Below, in pieces: positions 1 to 4,344 of a stretch of DNA of 5,101 nt. Position 1 is the stretch's first letter. Every line of letters begins with the position of its first letter. This DNA is from Nitrososphaerales archaeon TH5888. Lineage in GTDB: Archaea; Thermoproteota; Nitrososphaeria; Nitrososphaerales; Nitrososphaeraceae. The notes under the pieces are model-generated. The model saw only the letters and a program-made list of their open reading frames with translations, made no database searches and was not told where the DNA came from. The position numbers and the translations under genes were made by a program. The stretch is taken from the NCBI GenBank assembly GCA_014523595.1, contig JAATVN010000175.1, positions 1-5,101 of the forward strand, in the 5' to 3' direction.

Positions 1-828
1 GATGATTCATCCGGTGAAAGAGAAATAATGTTCTGCAAGAGCTCTGACAGCGGCAAGACATTTTCTAATAGTACTATAGTAAGTAAGAATTCAATGGGTC
101 CAAATCATGTTGAACTTGCGGCGGAAGGACAAAGTGTCTACATAGTATGGAATAGCTTTGATAAAGAAATGCGTAATATCATCCTATTAAGTAAGAGTGA
201 TGATGCAGGTAAAACATTTGCAGAGTTAAGAGAGATCGGCATAGCTGATATGGAAACGTTTCCCAAGATAGCTGCAGATGCAGATGAATATTTCGTAACA
301 TGGGATAAAGAGAACGATAAAGATACAGAAATCTTATTCATTAAAGGTCATAAAAACTACAACAAAATGCATAATGTCACCAACCATAGTAAACTAAATG
401 ATGAAGGTGTAGATGGTGGAGAAACTCAGGTGGCTGCAAATGCTGACCATGTGTTAGTATCTTGGACTAACAATATGCCAGTTGATAAAAAACATGTTTA
501 TATTCGTAATAGTATAAACAATGGTAACGATTTTGGAAATATCGTTCGTCTGTCCTCCATTAACTCGTCAAATGTTGAGAATATTATCATTGATGGCAAT
601 TCATACATTGTATGGCAGGATAATATATATGGTAATCAAGATATCTTCATTACTAAAAGTAATATGAATGGAACTAGAATTGATAAGCCCGTAAATGTGA
701 GTAACAATACCGGAATCTCAGAATGTCCATCTATTACAGTATCAAGAAACGGGATCCACATGGTATGGGAAGACGATACAACCGGTAACCATGAAGTATT
801 GTATAAAAGATTGAGTAAATTCTCTTAG
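1..828 (+). CDS. Secreted Asp-box/BNR-like beta-propeller protein (5'-partial)
   Basis: The reading frame is open to the left edge, so the start lies outside the window; 275 residues and a TAG stop are visible. The protein consists of repeats of about 45-50 residues. Each has a hydrophobic strand ending in VW, TW or SW (YIVW, YFVTW, VLVSW, YIVW, HMVW), then an acidic/Asn turn and a second strand of the ILLSK or IFITK type. Two good Asp-box motifs (S-x-D-x-G-x-T-F: SSDSGKTF and SDDAGKTF) and one degenerate copy (SINNGNDF) follow the strands. At least five full blades and part of a sixth are present. Many N-x-S/T sequons fit an exported, glycosylated archaeal surface protein. Such sialidase-like propellers are common in soil Thaumarchaeota, but no catalytic sialidase residues can be identified, so binding or adhesion is more likely than glycosidase activity. 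The ligand is unknown. The gene converges on the next, leftward gene. Confidence 0.85.
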   Translation, partial: DDSSGEREIMFCKSSDSGKTFSNSTIVSKNSMGPNHVELAAEGQSVYIVWNSFDKEMRNIILLSKSDDAGKTFAELREIGIADMETFPKIAADADEYFVTWDKENDKDTEILFIKGHKNYNKMHNVTNHSKLNDEGVDGGETQVAANADHVLVSWTNNMPVDKKHVYIRNSINNGNDFGNIVRLSSINSSNVENIIIDGNSYIVWQDNIYGNQDIFITKSNMNGTRIDKPVNVSNNTGISECPSITVSRNGIHMVWEDDTTGNHEVLYKRLSKFS

Positions 829-830
829 TC

Positions 831-850
831 TTGTATTTACTTTATTTTAG
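831..850 (+). terminator. T-rich terminator-like tract after the propeller gene
   Basis: A pyrimidine-rich stretch with several T runs starts three bases after the propeller stop codon, in the 36-bp gap between two convergent genes. Archaeal RNA polymerase commonly terminates at T-rich tracts without a hairpin. The assignment is by position and composition only. Confidence 0.3.
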
Positions 851-864
851 TATCTTACATAAAT

Positions 865-1416
865 TTATCTATCTCTGCCGGCTCCGAATAAACTCAGGAC
901 ACTAGTTACCATCATGCTAACTGTATATGAAGATTGATATTCTTGTAAAAATGGAATAAAATGTGCAGTAAGTAGAGTTCCTAATGCAACAAGCGCTCCG
1001 TATTCAGTTACCTTCTTTAAGGTAGTATGGGTCTTGTTGAATGGGGCAAGAAGCATACCCAAAATCCACACACCAAATAACCAAATCATTACTTTTGAAG
1101 CAATAGTTGCAGTTGCAGAGAAGGATGCCCCAAAATACATTGCAGTTACTATAAAATCCCCCATCATTAGATTTGGAAATATTGAGTCAAATGATCTGAG
1201 TTTTGAAATGTAATATCCAAAAAGAGCCCCGATGATAGCAACTGCAGCTATACTACCGCCTACAAATGGAACATTTTCGATACAATGGAAAAAAAAGACA
1301 TAGGGATTAGTACTACCACAAAAGACATAACTAGAAACTATTGCCATCAGAAATGTTTTAACTACTACACTAGCAAGGAGAAGTAGAGCTTTATGAGATC
1401 GTTCCAATTTATCCAA
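865..1416 (-). CDS. Polytopic membrane protein of unknown function
   Basis: A 183-residue, strongly hydrophobic protein not recognised as a known family. About six membrane segments can be read: residues 9-32, 50-71, 82-104, 107-126, 137-157 and 163-179. The loops between them are short and the tail is basic (GRDR). Segment 3 is rich in Gly, Ala, Ser and Thr and carries one buried acidic residue (D87). H44 and C45 lie in the first loop, and H152 lies in segment 5. The only plausible start that includes segment 1 is TTG at 1416, with GGAG about 11 nt upstream and a TATA-like TATTAAAAT box near 1450-1457. No in-frame ATG exists between the upstream stop and that TTG; the first internal ATG is residue 24. 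A small transporter or sensor-type membrane protein is possible but not shown. It lies 63 bp downstream of the lipoprotein-like gene on the same strand. Confidence 0.65.
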   Translation of the reverse strand: MDKLERSHKALLLLASVVVKTFLMAIVSSYVFCGSTNPYVFFFHCIENVPFVGGSIAAVAIIGALFGYYISKLRSFDSIFPNLMMGDFIVTAMYFGASFSATATIASKVMIWLFGVWILGMLLAPFNKTHTTLKKVTEYGALVALGTLLTAHFIPFLQEYQSSYTVSMMVTSVLSLFGAGRDR

Positions 1417-1447
1417 AAAAGAGGATTCTCCGGAAATATTCCATATC

Positions 1448-1459
1448 CCATTTTAATAG
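1448..1459 (-). promoter_or_regulatory. TATA-like box for the membrane protein gene
   Basis: On the minus strand CTATTAAAATGG lies about 35 bp before the TTG start at 1416. This would place transcription initiation roughly 10 nt upstream of the start, around the GGAG. It would let the membrane protein be transcribed separately from the upstream lipoprotein-like gene. Confidence 0.35.
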
Positions 1460-1479
1460 TTCTACAAGTTAAACCTATT

Positions 1480-1941
1480 TTATTTAGGCGATGCTAACGC
1501 CAACTTACCAGATAATTTTTCGCTCAAATTCCTTTCTGCTATATAATCCGTCATAAAGTCGTCTTTTTCCTTACAATATTCCATGACATCATAATGTTTA
1601 TCACATTCTGCCTTCATTGCACCTACTTCATCATCGCATATTTCTAAATCATGATTCACACTTTCTGCTTCTGATAGTTCAGGGGACATATACATATTCA
1701 AATTGCATCCAACACTGACAAAATCTGACATATTTTCTAATTGCATGAGTTTTGATTCAAAATTTGGTGAATTTTTCAAGACTTCATAGATGTCTTTGAC
1801 CTCCTTTTCTGTATCAAATTCTGGATAGTTTAGATGAAACGCAAAAATTTTATCTATATAGGAGTCTGTACCAACCATTGTGCAACCGATAATTATAAGC
1901 ATTATAGACTGGATAAAAAATTTCAATGACGTTTTGTGCAC
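1480..1941 (-). CDS. Small exported cysteine-containing protein, possible lipoprotein
   Basis: A 153-residue protein with a typical export signal: a short basic N-terminus (K3, K7), then a hydrophobic core (FFIQSIMLIIIGC). The core ends in a lipobox-like I-I-G-C, with C20 as the candidate lipidated cysteine. The mature part is acidic and largely helical, with four further cysteines (C79, C102, C113, C123), an even number that could form disulfides outside the cell. No known domain is recognised. The GTG start at 1941 is preceded by GAAGAG, a weak ribosome-binding sequence. The in-frame region upstream stays open for about 50 bp but has no ATG, and nearby ATGs are in other frames. It lies in tandem with the membrane protein gene, so joint action at the cell surface is possible but only inferred from position. 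Confidence 0.6.
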   Translation of the reverse strand: MHKTSLKFFIQSIMLIIIGCTMVGTDSYIDKIFAFHLNYPEFDTEKEVKDIYEVLKNSPNFESKLMQLENMSDFVSVGCNLNMYMSPELSEAESVNHDLEICDDEVGAMKAECDKHYDVMEYCKEKDDFMTDYIAERNLSEKLSGKLALASPK

Positions 1942-2105
1942 ATCTCTTCTTTTTTCATTTATGTTTCTACTAAATAGAATTCTTCCATATTAATTCTTGC
2001 TTCGGATTTACTTTATCGGACTAAGTGGCGTTGAAAGGACAATAGAGGACATTAGATTGATACTCGTGTACAGTAAAATGTTCATTTCTCTTTTATTAGA
2101 CTAAT

Positions 2106-2405
2106 TCATGAATCCAAATATGCTATTAATTGTCCTCTGGCATAACCTTTCCCAATCTTTATAATTTTGATTCTTACTTTATCGTCAGGTTTAGTTCCTC
2201 TCACGAAAGTAATCAATCCTCTTATCCTTGTAACACCTGAATCACCATTCCTACTCATATCTTGGATATTCACATCATATTCATCACCTATTTTTACAGG
2301 ATATTGAAAGGATGAATCATACATCGATCTTTTTTTAGAGAAATGACTATTATGTTCCTGAATGTTCTTATGTCCATCACTTGAAGATCCATCGACGGTA
2401 TCCAA
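2106..2405 (-). CDS. TRAM-domain RNA-binding protein
   Basis: A 99-residue protein whose C-terminal two thirds (about residues 36-94) form a TRAM domain, a small OB-like beta-barrel that binds RNA. Visible hallmarks are the opening YPVKIGDEYDVNI, the GDSGVTRIRG turn (GDGIARI-type), the strand ITFVRGTKPDDKVRIKI, and KIGKGYARGQLI. Stand-alone TRAM proteins are frequent in archaea, and some act as RNA chaperones, including in cold response. The first 27 residues are polar and low complexity, probably disordered. The longest start is TTG at 2405, with a stop four codons further upstream. ATG at 2324 (residue 28) would give a compact 72-residue TRAM protein and is a serious alternative. A TATA-like TTTTTAATAT sits about 30-40 bp before the TTG, which favours the longer form. 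The domain call is firm; the start is not. Confidence 0.88.
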   Translation of the reverse strand: MDTVDGSSSDGHKNIQEHNSHFSKKRSMYDSSFQYPVKIGDEYDVNIQDMSRNGDSGVTRIRGLITFVRGTKPDDKVRIKIIKIGKGYARGQLIAYLDS

Positions 2406-2433
2406 ACTTAAATTGATTTACACGTACGCCTAT

Positions 2434-2446
2434 TTCAATATTAAAA
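2434..2446 (-). promoter_or_regulatory. TATA-like box of the TRAM gene
   Basis: TTTTTAATATTGA on the minus strand is centred about 35 bp before the TTG at 2405. Initiation about 27 bp downstream would give a leader of under 10 nt, as is usual for archaeal near-leaderless transcripts. It abuts the first copy of the 14-bp direct repeat, so a factor bound there could compete with TBP/TFB. Confidence 0.4.
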
Positions 2447-2460
2447 ATGTTGTATTTTCA
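2447..2460 (+). repeat. 14-bp direct repeat, copy 1
   Basis: ATGTTGTATTTTCA is repeated exactly at 2482-2495, 35 bp away. Both copies lie in the divergent intergenic region between the TRAM gene and the 82-aa gene. Spacing and position fit a pair of regulator binding sites, but no regulator is known. Confidence 0.6.
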
Positions 2461-2481
2461 CAATCATTATCAAGCTCGAAT

Positions 2482-2495
2482 ATGTTGTATTTTCA
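2482..2495 (+). repeat. 14-bp direct repeat, copy 2
   Basis: Exact second copy of ATGTTGTATTTTCA. It is followed by TTATT, whereas copy 1 is followed by CAATC. A related 17-bp stretch, matching this copy with its flank at 15 of 17 positions, lies at 2963-2979 just upstream of the 97-aa gene. Confidence 0.6.
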
Positions 2496-2563
2496 TTATT
2501 CAGAAATAAATTATCTTTATAGTTGAATTAATAAATAACATCATATTCTGCTAGAATCATACA

Positions 2564-2579
2564 CTCCCCTCCTCCCCTT
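2564..2579 (+). other. Homopyrimidine tract (poly-C rich)
   Basis: CTCCCCTCCTCCCCTT is a 16-base pure pyrimidine run with eleven C in otherwise AT-rich intergenic DNA. It sits about 15 bp upstream of the TATA-like box of the 82-aa gene. The opposite strand reads as a G-rich purine tract with GGGG-A-GG-A-GGGG. It could be a protein-binding element or a region able to form an unusual DNA structure; neither is shown. Confidence 0.45.
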
Positions 2580-2592
2580 AATAGTGATTTAG

Positions 2593-2602
2593 ATTTTAAA
2601 TT
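2593..2602 (+). promoter_or_regulatory. TATA-like box of the 82-aa gene
   Basis: ATTTTAAATT is centred about 27 bp upstream of the ATG at 2624, the distance expected if transcription starts at or within a base or two of the start codon. No Shine-Dalgarno sequence precedes the ATG, which fits leaderless translation. Confidence 0.5.
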
Positions 2603-2623
2603 GAAATATCCAATAATGGAATT

Positions 2624-2872
2624 ATGGGTCGTACTATTCCTTCGTTTAGACGTGCAACAGAAATAGAAAGAGCAAAGTGGAACTTATTTAGACAAGAATT
2701 GGATAAAAGTGAAAGAAAGATGTTTGATGAAATGATGACTTACCCACGAATGCATAATGCTGCTGGGGTGATGGCTTGCAAGCCTGTGTTACTACAGCCG
2801 ATAATCATGTCTATAATATTCGAACATTATAAGCAACTAAAAAACATGGAAAATGAGACATTTGCTTGCTAG
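2624..2872 (+). CDS. Conserved small archaeal protein of the MGRT-P-FR type, unknown function
   Basis: An 82-residue protein opening with MGRTIPSFR, a start I recognise from short conserved proteins in Thaumarchaeota and, with MGRT-P-(Y/F)R variants, haloarchaea. The rest is predicted helical and charged: a basic/acidic amphipathic segment (residues 12-40, with WNLFRQELDKSERKMFDEMM), a Pro-Arg turn, then the more hydrophobic helix QPIIMSIIFEHYKQLKNM (residues 58-75). There is no signal peptide. No enzymatic motif is seen; a small helical adaptor or nucleic-acid-associated protein is conceivable but unproven. The ATG is supported by the conserved MGRT start and by the well placed TATA-like box. 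The gene stands alone, divergent from the TRAM gene and 122 bp before the next gene. Confidence 0.85.
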   Translation: MGRTIPSFRRATEIERAKWNLFRQELDKSERKMFDEMMTYPRMHNAAGVMACKPVLLQPIIMSIIFEHYKQLKNMENETFAC

Positions 2873-2962
2873 AATCATCTAAAATATTTACAATATTGTC
2901 TTTTGCACCTTTTAAGGAGCAACTGAAAGATTCCAGAACTCCCTCTCTTTAAGGTACTTGGC

Positions 2963-2979
2963 ATGTTAAATTTTCATTA
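2963..2979 (+). promoter_or_regulatory. Promoter element of the 97-aa gene, resembling the 14-bp repeat
   Basis: ATGTTAAATTTTCATTA contains a TATA-like TTAAATTTT centred about 25 bp before the ATG at 2995, suited to a leaderless transcript. It matches the 2482-2498 sequence at 15 of 17 positions, so it may be both the core promoter and a third copy of the shared motif. Confidence 0.4.
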
Positions 2980-2994
2980 ATCCTAATTAGATTT

Positions 2995-3288
2995 ATGAAT
3001 GCGCAACAAACACTACAAAAGGAAATCGAAGAGTCAAAAACTTGGCTTAGTCGAGAAAAAGAGGAATCTACGTACAAACGAGATCTTAAAAAGAGGATTG
3101 AATTGATAAATTGGGTTTTAGAAAATATGAAAAATCCTGATATCCAAATTTGTAATCTTATTGAATCCAAGATGAACGAAATTATTCTAACAATAAATAA
3201 GACCTATTCAATATTTGAGTCTGACAAACTACACAGTGAACTAAGGATATTAGATTGGATATACTATCAAGTCTGCGTTAACAAATAA
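2995..3288 (+). CDS. Small helical hypothetical protein (97 aa)
   Basis: A 97-residue, highly charged and almost certainly all-helical protein. Residues 1-47 hold a heptad-like amphipathic stretch (EIEESKTWLSREKEE, then RDLKKRIELINWVLENM) that could form a coiled coil or helical hairpin. Residues 53-97 form a second helical part (NLIESKMNEIILTINKTY, LRILDWIYYQVC). Two cysteines (C53, C94) are not arranged as a metal site. No signal peptide or membrane segment is present. It resembles short hypothetical proteins that I associate with soil Thaumarchaeota, but I cannot name a family. The ATG at 2995 fits a TATA-like box about 25 bp upstream and no Shine-Dalgarno sequence. It converges on the DUF72 pseudogene. 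Confidence 0.75.
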   Translation: MNAQQTLQKEIEESKTWLSREKEESTYKRDLKKRIELINWVLENMKNPDIQICNLIESKMNEIILTINKTYSIFESDKLHSELRILDWIYYQVCVNK

Positions 3289-3350
3289 TAAATTTGGATC
3301 AGAAACTCAGTTAAGCCAAGTTCTTATAATGTTGCCGGTTTGAAAAATTA

Positions 3351-3725
3351 TTATATCATAATCGAAAATAAAATAAGTTTGTAAGAAGGAGGTAACTGGA
3401 TTAGTAGCGCTAATAACTTTATTTTGAGCGGTTCCATTCTTTGGTAGAATAATTCTAAATCCTTTTGTACATTCTTAATTTTTTATCATGCGTTATTATT
3501 TTAGGGAACTTTGCTGTAAATCTAAAATTATCTGGTGTTCTTCTATTCCAGTTTGTTACCATTTGTTTACTAGGGATATTATAGAATGTGGAATCAATCT
3601 CTACATAGTTGAAAATTTGTGAATTATAGGGGAGCCATGCTTTATTTTCAATATTTGGGAGTAAAAAGGACCTTGCCAAGATGAATAACTCCACTCCACC
3701 CTGAACAACCAATATAGAATTGCAT
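3351..3725 (-). pseudogene. DUF72 family protein, frameshifted and C-terminally truncated
   Basis: Pieces in three frames rebuild the N-terminal half of a DUF72 (YecE-like, TIM-barrel) protein. ATG at 3725 begins MQFYIGCSGWS, the family's classic N-terminus. A tandem ACTCC duplication (3688-3697) then shifts the frame. The next piece is YSSWQGPFY, followed by a second shift near 3657-3660 (about two extra bases). The long middle piece contains YVEIDSTFYNIPS, WNRRTPDNFRFTAKFP and IITHDKKL. A third shift, one lost A near 3474-3478, leads to NVQKDLELFYQRMEPLK and LLIQLPPSY, ending at TAA 3351-3353. Only about 120 of the usual 240-250 residues exist, and the C-terminal half is absent before the convergent gene. 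The promoter still shows a good TATA-like box, so decay may be recent. Intact homologues have no firmly established biochemical function. Sequencing error is unlikely to explain three shifts plus a truncation. Confidence 0.88.
3688..3697 (+). repeat. 5-bp tandem duplication that frameshifts the DUF72 pseudogene
   Basis: ACTCC occurs twice in immediate tandem. Removing one copy restores the DUF72 reading from GCSGWS directly into YSSWQGPFY, so the duplication is the likely first inactivating change. Confidence 0.75.
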
Positions 3726-3743
3726 TGTGATTAAAATAATGGT

Positions 3744-3764
3744 TCAGTTTTCAATATAAACTGA
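3744..3764. promoter_or_regulatory. 7-bp inverted repeat over the DUF72 TATA-like box
   Basis: TCAGTTT (3744-3750) and AAACTGA (3758-3764) are perfect inverted arms around a 7-base spacer. On the minus strand the element contains TTTATATT, about 30 bp before the DUF72 ATG at 3725, a strong archaeal TATA-like box. It also lies 5 bp past the stop codon of the upstream zinc-ribbon gene. It could therefore be an operator on the pseudogene promoter or a terminator hairpin for the upstream gene. Confidence 0.45.
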
Positions 3765-3769
3765 GGATC

Positions 3770-3943
3770 CTACTGATGTTTATCCGCTAATCTTGTGTGC
3801 TTGTCTTCGGTCTCCTCTTTCCAGTTGCCTCTAGTATTACAATTACGGCAGAGCCTTCGGGCCATGTAACGTTCCATTGTCTCACCAAATTTTGGCACGA
3901 TCATCTCTCTATTGCCGCATGAGCATATCATATATTTACTCAA
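3770..3943 (-). CDS. Small zinc-ribbon-like protein (57 aa)
   Basis: A short frame encoding about 57 residues from TTG at 3943, or 53 from ATG at 3931. A first metal-ligand pair near the N-terminus (MICSCGN, Cys-x-Cys) is followed about 23 residues later by a second (LCRNCNTRGNW, Cys-x2-Cys), giving four cysteines suited to one zinc ion. The linker is Met-rich (REMIVPKFGETMERYMARR), and the tail is charged and hydrophilic (KEETEDKHTRLADKHQ). The size, basic segment and C4 pattern fit the small zinc-finger proteins abundant in Thaumarchaeota, which are thought to bind nucleic acids or proteins; the partner here is unknown. An AT-rich TATA-like stretch lies 25-40 bp upstream of the TTG. The regular CxC/CxxC arrangement is the main reason for calling such a short frame a gene. 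Confidence 0.65.
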   Translation of the reverse strand: MSKYMICSCGNREMIVPKFGETMERYMARRLCRNCNTRGNWKEETEDKHTRLADKHQ

Positions 3944-3967
3944 TACAATAGTAATCCCCTGATGTCT

Positions 3968-3987
3968 ATTAATAATTATTAATTAAT
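3968..3987 (-). promoter_or_regulatory. AT-rich divergent promoter region
   Basis: A 20-bp pure A/T stretch made of TTAAT/ATTAA units lies 25-44 bp upstream of the TTG at 3943, suited to a TATA-box role for the leftward zinc-ribbon gene. It directly abuts the first hairpin element at 3988, so in the rightward direction it could also promote a short RNA containing that hairpin. Confidence 0.35.
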
Positions 3988-4034
3988 CTGATGGGTCCGG
4001 AGTGATAAATGATGGAAGATATAGGGCCCACCAG
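3988..4034 (+). repeat. Hairpin element, copy 1
   Basis: CTGATGGGTCC (3988-3998) pairs with GGGCCCACCAG (4024-4034): ten pairs, including one G-U, with a single A-C mismatch, around a 25-nt purine-rich loop. The loop carries GGAGT, GAT, TGAT and GAAGAT blocks that recur in the same order in copy 2. It is too short for tRNA and I do not recognise an sRNA family. It may be a structured RNA or a palindromic repeat. Confidence 0.6.
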
Positions 4035-4046
4035 CGGTCTCTAACC

Positions 4047-4058
4047 TTTATTAAATTT
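4047..4058 (+). promoter_or_regulatory. TATA-like box of the 39-aa membrane peptide gene
   Basis: CTTTATTAAATT is centred about 24-27 bp upstream of the ATG at 4076, as expected for a leaderless archaeal transcript. It supports the reality of the very short frame that follows. Confidence 0.45.
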
Positions 4059-4075
4059 GAATCCAACGTTATGTC

Positions 4076-4195
4076 ATGGAATCAACTACATTGGTGTTTA
4101 TTGTTGTAGGAGCATCGATAGGTCTATTTGGTATAGTCCTGTCAGATATGATTAAAACCTTCCAAGAGGTAAGAACAAACACGGCATTATATTGA
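4076..4195 (+). CDS. Single-span membrane micropeptide (39 aa)
   Basis: A 39-residue frame with ATG start and TGA stop. After a short polar start (MESTT) comes one continuous membrane segment, residues 6-23 (LVFIVVGASIGLFGIVLS), with small-residue GxxxG-type spacing (G12, G16, G19) that often mediates helix packing. A charged, soluble tail follows (DMIKTFQEVRTNTALY). The positive charges lie after the helix, predicting a cytoplasmic C-terminus. No family name is offered. A well-spaced TATA-like box upstream, a T-rich tract right after the stop and the clean hydrophobic/polar layout argue for a real gene despite its size. It might be an accessory subunit or regulator of a membrane complex. It lies between two hairpin elements of opposite orientation. 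Confidence 0.6.
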   Translation: MESTTLVFIVVGASIGLFGIVLSDMIKTFQEVRTNTALY

Positions 4196-4196
4196 G

Positions 4197-4209
4197 TTTG
4201 TTTTTATTT
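4197..4209 (+). terminator. T-rich terminator-like tract
   Basis: TTTGTTTTTATTT begins two bases past the stop codon of the 39-aa gene, matching the oligo-T signals at which archaeal RNA polymerase terminates without needing a hairpin. Confidence 0.4.
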
Positions 4210-4278
4210 CTAATGAGTTACCATTGAACCATTTTATAGTTTGTTGTTCATAAAGTAACCAACGCTTCCAAATGTAGG

Positions 4279-4319
4279 CTGGTGGGCATCTTCTATCACC
4301 AATCAACTCCTCCCACCAG
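4279..4319 (-). repeat. Hairpin element, copy 2 (inverted relative to copy 1)
   Basis: CTGGTGGG (4279-4286) and CCCACCAG (4312-4319) form a perfect 8-bp stem around a 25-nt loop. Read on the minus strand it aligns with the element at 3988-4034: 34 identical positions, including GGAGT, TGAT, GAAGAT and the 9-base end GCCCACCAG. It sits in the gap between the convergent 39-aa and 44-aa genes, 25 bp after the latter's stop, where it could be part of a 3' untranslated region. Confidence 0.65.
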
Positions 4320-4328
4320 TTCTAACTT

Positions 4329-4344
4329 GTTGGGTTAAGCCAAC
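4329..4344 (-). terminator. Small hairpin overlapping the stop of the 44-aa gene
   Basis: GTTGG and CCAAC form a perfect 5-bp stem with a 6-nt loop, starting at the last base of the TAG stop at 4344-4346. No T run follows, so a terminator role is weak; it may simply stabilise the 3' end or be chance. Confidence 0.2.

Noticed and set aside
138..341. 67-codon leftward frame opposite the propeller gene
   Set aside because: It lies wholly inside the strongly supported propeller coding region and shows only Ser/Leu-rich antisense composition with no domain.
2010..2085. 25-codon leftward frame in the gap upstream of the lipoprotein-like gene
   Set aside because: Short, with no distinctive composition and only a weak promoter-like sequence; the 164-bp gap otherwise shows nothing definite.
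2949..3170. 73-codon leftward frame opposite the 97-aa gene
   Set aside because: It is antisense to a frame with a better start, promoter and helical protein character, and its own product lacks recognisable features.
3386..3397. Strong Shine-Dalgarno-like GAAGGAGGTAAC on the plus strand
   Set aside because: It is the reverse complement of the conserved QLPPS codons of the DUF72 pseudogene, and no plausible coding frame follows.
3992..4033. tRNA-like acceptor (7-bp stem followed by CCA)
   Set aside because: The loop is only 25 nt with no D, anticodon or T arms, so it is not a tRNA; the CCA is shared with the second hairpin as part of CCCACCAG.
3968..4034. C/D-box or H/ACA guide RNA
   Set aside because: UGAU and CUGA-like strings occur, but box spacing and the terminal ACA expected for these families are not met.
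4010..4045. 11-codon rightward frame beginning inside the loop of hairpin copy 1
   Set aside because: Too short to support as a gene, and the sequence is better explained by the repeated hairpin element.
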